From NCBI GenBank assembly GCA_031835245.1, contig JAVKOQ010000076.1, forward strand, positions 160,001 through 195,000: DNA of 35,000 bases, in the 5' to 3' direction. The stretch is from Balamuthia mandrillaris (Eukaryota > Discosea > Longamoebia > Balamuthiidae). This document shows positions 31,140-35,000 of this stretch, piece after piece. A model generated the notes under the pieces. It saw only the letters and a program-made list of their open reading frames with translations. It searched no databases and was not told the DNA's origin. Every line of letters starts with the position of its first letter. Positions within the stretch are counted from its first letter, which is position 1. Made by a program: the position numbers and the translations under genes.

Positions 31140-32296
31140 ATGGAAAGCACATTTTACAATTTCTGTAAATATTGTATTACACCTGCCTCAATGGAGGTGA
31201 AGATATCCTACATTCGTAGTCAGTTTAAGATATGGGTAAGCTTAACTTTATTTTTCTTTCTCTGTTTCCTCTCCTCTCCTCTCCTCTCCTCTCCTCTCCT
31301 CTCTCCTCTCCTCTCCTCTCTTTCTCTCTTTCTCTCTTTCTCTTGCTTTTTTGTTATCTCTTCTCATTCTTTCTTCAAAAGGCCCGTTTGGAAACTTTGA
31401 AGGGACTGTCAACGAGAAAAACTGTCACACTGTTACGACAACACTTGCCAACAAAAGTGAAGATCACAAATGTGCAAGCCTGTATTCAGGTTGTTTTTTG
31501 AAAGACTATTTATTTTTTTAGTGTTTGTTTAACATTTTTCTTTTAGGTGACGCTGGTTTATCCTCAGGTTTTGAGTCTCCAACAATGTATTGTTAAAACA
31601 TTAACTGAAAAACCTTCTATATGGTATGTTATCATGTTTTAGATATTTGATATTTATGTAACACTTTTTAAATAACAGGTTTGATATGTGGTTGAGTTGT
31701 GATGTTTGGTCTCTCCCTGTCCATTTACGTCATTGGCTGTTAGTGGAAGGAATATGTTTGGCTCCTCAGCTCCATGATGAAACATTGTGGTGTATCGACA
31801 ATAAGCCTGTTTGGAATACATCTTCTCCACCAAAACCACAAAAAAAAAGGTAACATCTATGTCATTTTTCATTCTTTTTTGCTTTCTTCTTCTTTGTCTT
31901 TTTTTTGTCTTTATTCTTGTTGTTGTCTTCTTTTTCTACCACTACCATCGCCACCGTCGCCACCGTCGCCACCGTCGCCACCGCCACCATCGCCACCATC
32001 ACCACCATCGCCACCATTGCCACCACCACCACCACCACCATCGCCACCATTGCCACCATTGCCACCATCGCCACCATCATTGCCATTACCACTATTGCTG
32101 CTCTTCTTTATCTACTCTCTTTTTATTTCTTTATTTTCTTTTTCTCTCCTCTCTAGCAATAGTATATCTAACTTCATTCATTATTTTTAATATTAGAAAA
32201 GTTCTTCATTCTGATAAAGAGACTATTTCACTTGAAGAAGCCAAAGGGGCTTTAGAATCTCTAAAGTGTTTTTGCTTTGATGACAAAAAATGCTAG
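31140..32296 (+). CDS. Orphan AT-rich gene, 183 aa, five exons
   Basis: Not recognised. Exons are 31140-31235, 31382-31489, 31547-31623, 31679-31849 and 32197-32296, totalling 552 nt with closed phase at all four joins. The exact phase fit is the main evidence that it is real. Codons are clearly more A/T-rich than in the genes to the left. The protein begins MESTFYNFCKYCITPAS, then has Arg/Lys helices (SYIRSQFKIWARLETLKGL, LLRQHLPTKVKI), a Leu/Val region (VTLVYPQVLSLQQCIVKTL) and a Trp-rich part (FDMWLSCDVWSLPVHLRHW). PKPQKKRKVL, made across the exon 4-5 junction, resembles an SV40-type nuclear localisation signal. A stop codon two triplets before the ATG supports this start. Intron 1 has CTCTC repeats and intron 4 a CCACCATCG-type triplet array. 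Confidence 0.6.
31264..31345. repeat. CTCTC pentamer array in intron 1 of the orphan AT-rich gene
   Basis: (CTCTC)n passing into (CTTT/CTCT)n, inside the intron 31236-31381. It is pyrimidine-only on the sense strand. Confidence 0.85.
31938..32094. repeat. Trinucleotide-based CCACCATCG array in intron 4 of the orphan AT-rich gene
   Basis: About 50 triplets of ACC/GCC/ATC type (units such as ACCGTCGCC and ATCGCCACC), within the intron 31850-32196. It reads as Ser-Pro, His-Arg or Ala-Thr polymers in the three frames, which are artefacts. The intron is otherwise T-rich. Confidence 0.85.
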
Positions 32297-32593
32297 TCAG
32301 TTATGTCTTTTACCAGTTCAATTAAAAAAATGAGTATCAATAGCGCAGCAAATGGTATTGTAAAAGAAGAACGGGAATGATAGCAAAGACAAAGTAAGTA
32401 CAAGACTTGAACATAATTTAACAAAAGTAAAGAGTACAAGTATCTTGTTGTAAGTTGTAAGTTGTCCTGAGAGGAAAGAAGAAGAAACAAGAAGAGGTGG
32501 TATTTAAACTAGAAGAAAGATCTATAAAAGAACAGAGCAAAAAAGAGAGAAAGAGTAAAGGAAATATCAAGAAAGGAGAAGGGAAAGATAAGA

Positions 32594-32607
32594 GGTTAGG
32601 GTTAGGG
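32594..32607 (+). repeat. Short interstitial telomere-like run (TTAGGG)
   Basis: GGTTAGGGTTAGGG, a little over two TTAGGG units, placed just before the first satellite. It is too short to be a telomere and may be chance, but its position at the edge of the repeat block is suggestive. Confidence 0.4.
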
Positions 32608-32625
32608 TCTATGCTCAGGTTCTTT

Positions 32626-33075
32626 GTCTACCAGGCTTCTAGAGGGTGGCCGAAGGCCACCTGCCGAAGGCAGCGAAGCCGCCTGAGGCAGAGAACCCGA
32701 GGAAGCGGCTGAAGGCCGCAAAAGTGCAATTTCCGGTGGAATCATGAGACAAATGTTGCTTTTGCACTTTTTCTGTTGAAAATGTGGGTCTACCAGGCTT
32801 CTGGAGGGTGGCCGAAGGCCACCTGCCGAAGGCGGCGAAGCCGCCTGAGGCAGAGAACATGAGCAAGTGGCCGAAGGCTGCAAAAAAGTGCAATTTCTGG
32901 TGGAATCACGAGACAAATGTTGCTTTCCCGCTTTTTCTGTTGAAAATGTGGGTCTTCCAGGCTTCTAGAGGGTGGCTGAAGGCCACCTGCTGAAGGCAGC
33001 GAAGCCCCCTGAGGCAGAGAACACGAGGAAGCGGCAGAAGGCTGAGAAAGTGTGATTTACGGTGGAATAGATTTA
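32626..33075. repeat. Tandem satellite 1, about 163-bp period, three copies
   Basis: Copies begin at 32626, 32788 and 32952 (periods 162 and 164). Each opens GTCTACCAGGCTTCT or close to it, then has several nested hairpins with GAA loops, and ends in an A/T-rich half with TGTTGAAAATGTGGG. The third copy degrades after about 33075, and a weak fourth remnant may extend to about 33160. Frames through it are open by chance; no protein family is seen. Confidence 0.9.
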
Positions 33076-33310
33076 TTTGCTTTTCTGGCATTGCAAAAGA
33101 GGCCCAAGTATACCTGGTGAAAGGCAGCAAAGCCACTGCAGCCAGTAACATCTGGAAGTTGACAAAAACAGACCAAGTCTACATGCAGCAACAGCAGCAG
33201 CAGTAGCACAATTGGTGAGATAGTTGACAAATTATGCAAAATGTAGCATTTTGAATAAAACACAACCAAGTGGACCTTTTACACACCTCACAACAGTTGG
33301 TGTAGTTCTC

Positions 33311-33360
33311 AACCAACCAACCAACCAACCAACCAACCAACCAACCAACCAACCAACCAA
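33311..33360. repeat. (AACC)n microsatellite
   Basis: Twelve uninterrupted AACC units, 50 bases in all. A shorter degenerate relative (AACT/AACC) lies at about 33553-33580. Both are in the gene-poor region between the two satellites. Confidence 0.95.
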
Positions 33361-33728
33361 TGGACCTACAGAAAGGTAAGCATCGGTGAGAGCTCAACCC
33401 ACAGGAAAAAGAGAGAGAAAGGACGAGATGAAATGTTCATGTGACTTTCATGACGACATGAGAGCCATAACGACCTCACGGGAGAAACACACAAGCGGGC
33501 TCGGAACCTGCTTACTTCTCACCTCATTCTCTTGTTTCTTTTTTTCGGATCACCAACTAACTAACCAACCAACCAACCAGCTTATGCACTCTCAGAACTA
33601 TCACTCTTGCTTCAGCTCTTTTGTTTGCCAATCATCGCGCACCAGAGGTGATGCAACAGCATCAAGCCTCTGCGCAAGCAGGCTCAAAGGAATGTTGTCC
33701 TTCATCCCAGCCAGACCTACTCCCTGGG

Positions 33729-34465
33729 TTTCATCTCTTTGCTGAAGCATCAGCATCGAGCTTTTCTGCCCAAGGAAGCAAGTCCGCACAGCTGTTGCGT
33801 CATACACGCAGACCTACTCCCTTGGGTTTCATCTCTTTGCTGAAGCATCAGCAGTGAGCTTTTCTGCCCAAGGAAGCAAGTCCGCACAGCTGTTGTGTCA
33901 CGCATGCAGACCTACTCCCTGGGTTTCATCTCTTTGCTGAAGCATCAGCATCGAGCTTTTCTGCCCAAGGAAGCAAGTCCGCACAGCTGTTGCGTCATAC
34001 ACGCAGACCTACTCCCTTGGGTTTCATCTCTTTGCTGAAGCATCAGCAGTGAGCTTTTCTGCCCAAGGAAGCAAGTCCGCACAGCTGTTGTGTCACGCAT
34101 GCAGACCTACTCCCTTTGGTTTCATCTCTTTGCTGAAGCAGCATAAGCCTTTTCTGTGAAGCAAGTCCGCACAGCTGTTGTGTCACGCATGCAGACCTAC
34201 TCCCTGGGTTTCATCTCTTTGCTGAAGCGTCAGCATCGAGCTTTTCTGCCCAAGGAAGCAAGTCCGCACAGCTGTTGCGTCATGCACGCAGACCTCTCCC
34301 TTTGGTTTCATCTCTTTGCTGAAGCGTCAGCAGCGAGCTTTTCTACCCAAGGAAGCAAGTCCACACAGCTGTTGTGTCACGCATGTAGACCTACTCCCTT
34401 GGGTTTCATCTCTTTGCTGAAGCATCAGCAGCAAGCTTTTCTGCCCAAGGAAGCAAGTCTGCATA
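33729..34465. repeat. Tandem satellite 2, about 98-bp period, eight copies with alternating subtypes
   Basis: The landmark TTTCATCTCTTTGCTGAAG starts at 33729, 33827, 33924, 34022, 34120, 34209, 34306 and 34404. Two subtypes alternate: one with CATCGAG and GTTGCGTCATACACG, the other with CAGTGAG and GTTGTGTCACGCATG. Copies 1-2 and 3-4 form nearly identical dimers of about 195 bp. Copy 5 is shortened (89 bp to the next copy) and copy 8 is partial. A degenerate half copy may precede copy 1. Protein frames over it are repetitive artefacts. Confidence 0.92.
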
Positions 34466-35000
34466 GAGAAGAAAGCAAACAAGTTCGTTCTCACTACTTT
34501 TGTTTGCCTGTGCTGTGCTGTGTCGTTCTCACTACTGCAGCGAACAGCAAAACTAGTTGCTTCTTTCCAGTCCAAAAAAAAAATAAAAAAAAAACCAAAC
34601 GGTAACAAAGACCAAAAAACAACCGCTAGGAAAAAAAGCCATCCAATGAGAGGACAGATTTAATGAAAATAATTAATGAAAAAAAACCGATGAAAGAACC
34701 AAGAGAAATAGACAGGTAAAAGAGAAGGGTTGATGGCAATGACACAACTGATGACAGAAAAGAAAGAGCTGCTGGATCGATGAAAAGAAAGAAAGCCAGC
34801 AAGCGAGTAAAAAAAGGACAAGTAAAGAAGTGAGCAAAAATGGAAGAAGAAGAAAAACAGCTCTACAGGGATCACAACAACAATGATGGGAAGTGTAGAT
34901 GTGTGAAAGACAAAGAGCAAACAGTTGTTGTTAGTCTTTGTCCTTATCACAACCGACTTCAGAGAAGAAGAGCAAGAAGGCAGTGCCGTAAGCTACGAAA
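34466..35000. other. Gene-free right edge
   Basis: A-rich on the plus strand, with homopolymer A runs at 34574-34594 and many GAAA/AAAG words. I see no supported gene, RNA or repeat with clear period here. Confidence 0.5.

Noticed and set aside
31862-32190. Ser-Pro, His-Arg and Ala-Thr rich frames
   Set aside because: Products of the triplet array in intron 4 of the orphan gene; no start or flanking domain supports them.
32602-32916. Open frames over satellite 1, suggestive of a repeat protein
   Set aside because: Periods of 162 and 164 bp alternate the frame, and peptide similarity merely reflects DNA repetition.
33621-34605. Open frames containing repeated GFISLLKHQQ-type peptides
   Set aside because: Chance open frames of the 98-bp satellite: the period is not a multiple of three, so the same peptide is not kept in one frame across copies.
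1-35000. CRISPR arrays, bacterial operons, IS elements, or virus-derived elements
   Set aside because: No spaced direct repeats, transposase, integrase, capsid or reverse-transcriptase motifs were seen; the intron-rich gene structure is eukaryotic.

Overview
This window looks like nuclear DNA from an intron-rich, free-living protist. I place it tentatively among the amoebozoans; that placement is inference from gene content (RhoGAP and TBC regulators, a PARG, a sterol glucosyltransferase, an IPUT1-like GT8 enzyme, a ferric reductase/NOX) and cannot be proved from sequence alone. Fourteen genes are supported. For ten multi-exon genes I worked out exon joins by hand (51 introns). In the nine genes complete in the window, reading phase closes exactly at every junction and the summed exons are a multiple of three.

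Layout. 1-10219 is mostly minus strand: the first exon of a probable GH125 alpha-mannosidase (134-690), an orphan single-pass membrane protein (1166-2273), a RhoGAP protein (2941-4892) and an MtaD-type adenosine-derivative deaminase (5110-7202). A GT28-type sterol glucosyltransferase (plus, 7683-9607) converges on a DCC thiol-oxidoreductase-like gene (minus, 9572-10219). A GT8 enzyme with a multi-pass membrane tail follows (plus, 10622-13363). The centre (13457-20111, minus) is one 17-exon gene encoding a poly(ADP-ribose) glycohydrolase domain joined through a disordered linker of about 600 residues to a TBC Rab-GAP domain. Next come a small charged protein, a 2H phosphoesterase-RRM fusion (21271-22725), a small Ser-rich protein, a PP2C phosphatase with two large charged insertions (24881-27489) and an intronless 838-residue ferric reductase/NOX-like protein (27669-30185).

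Right of about 30.7 kb the character changes. The DNA becomes AT-rich, with a small orphan gene (31140-32296) preceded by a possible structured RNA. Then come a short telomere-like TTAGGG run and two unrelated tandem satellites (about 163 bp and about 98 bp periods). This looks like a gene-poor, possibly subtelomeric or heterochromatic block.

Shared features. Almost every intron carries a simple repeat, and these repeats are pyrimidine-rich on the sense strand of their gene whichever strand that is. About 20 of 51 donors begin GTT rather than GTR, and about a fifth of acceptors end AAG. Two intergenic regions share five copies of a 15-bp motif. The most novel item is the PARG-TBC fusion, whose PARG signature reads QEQ where the family has QEE, while the TBC Arg and Gln fingers are intact. 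No virus-derived or transposable element was recognised.
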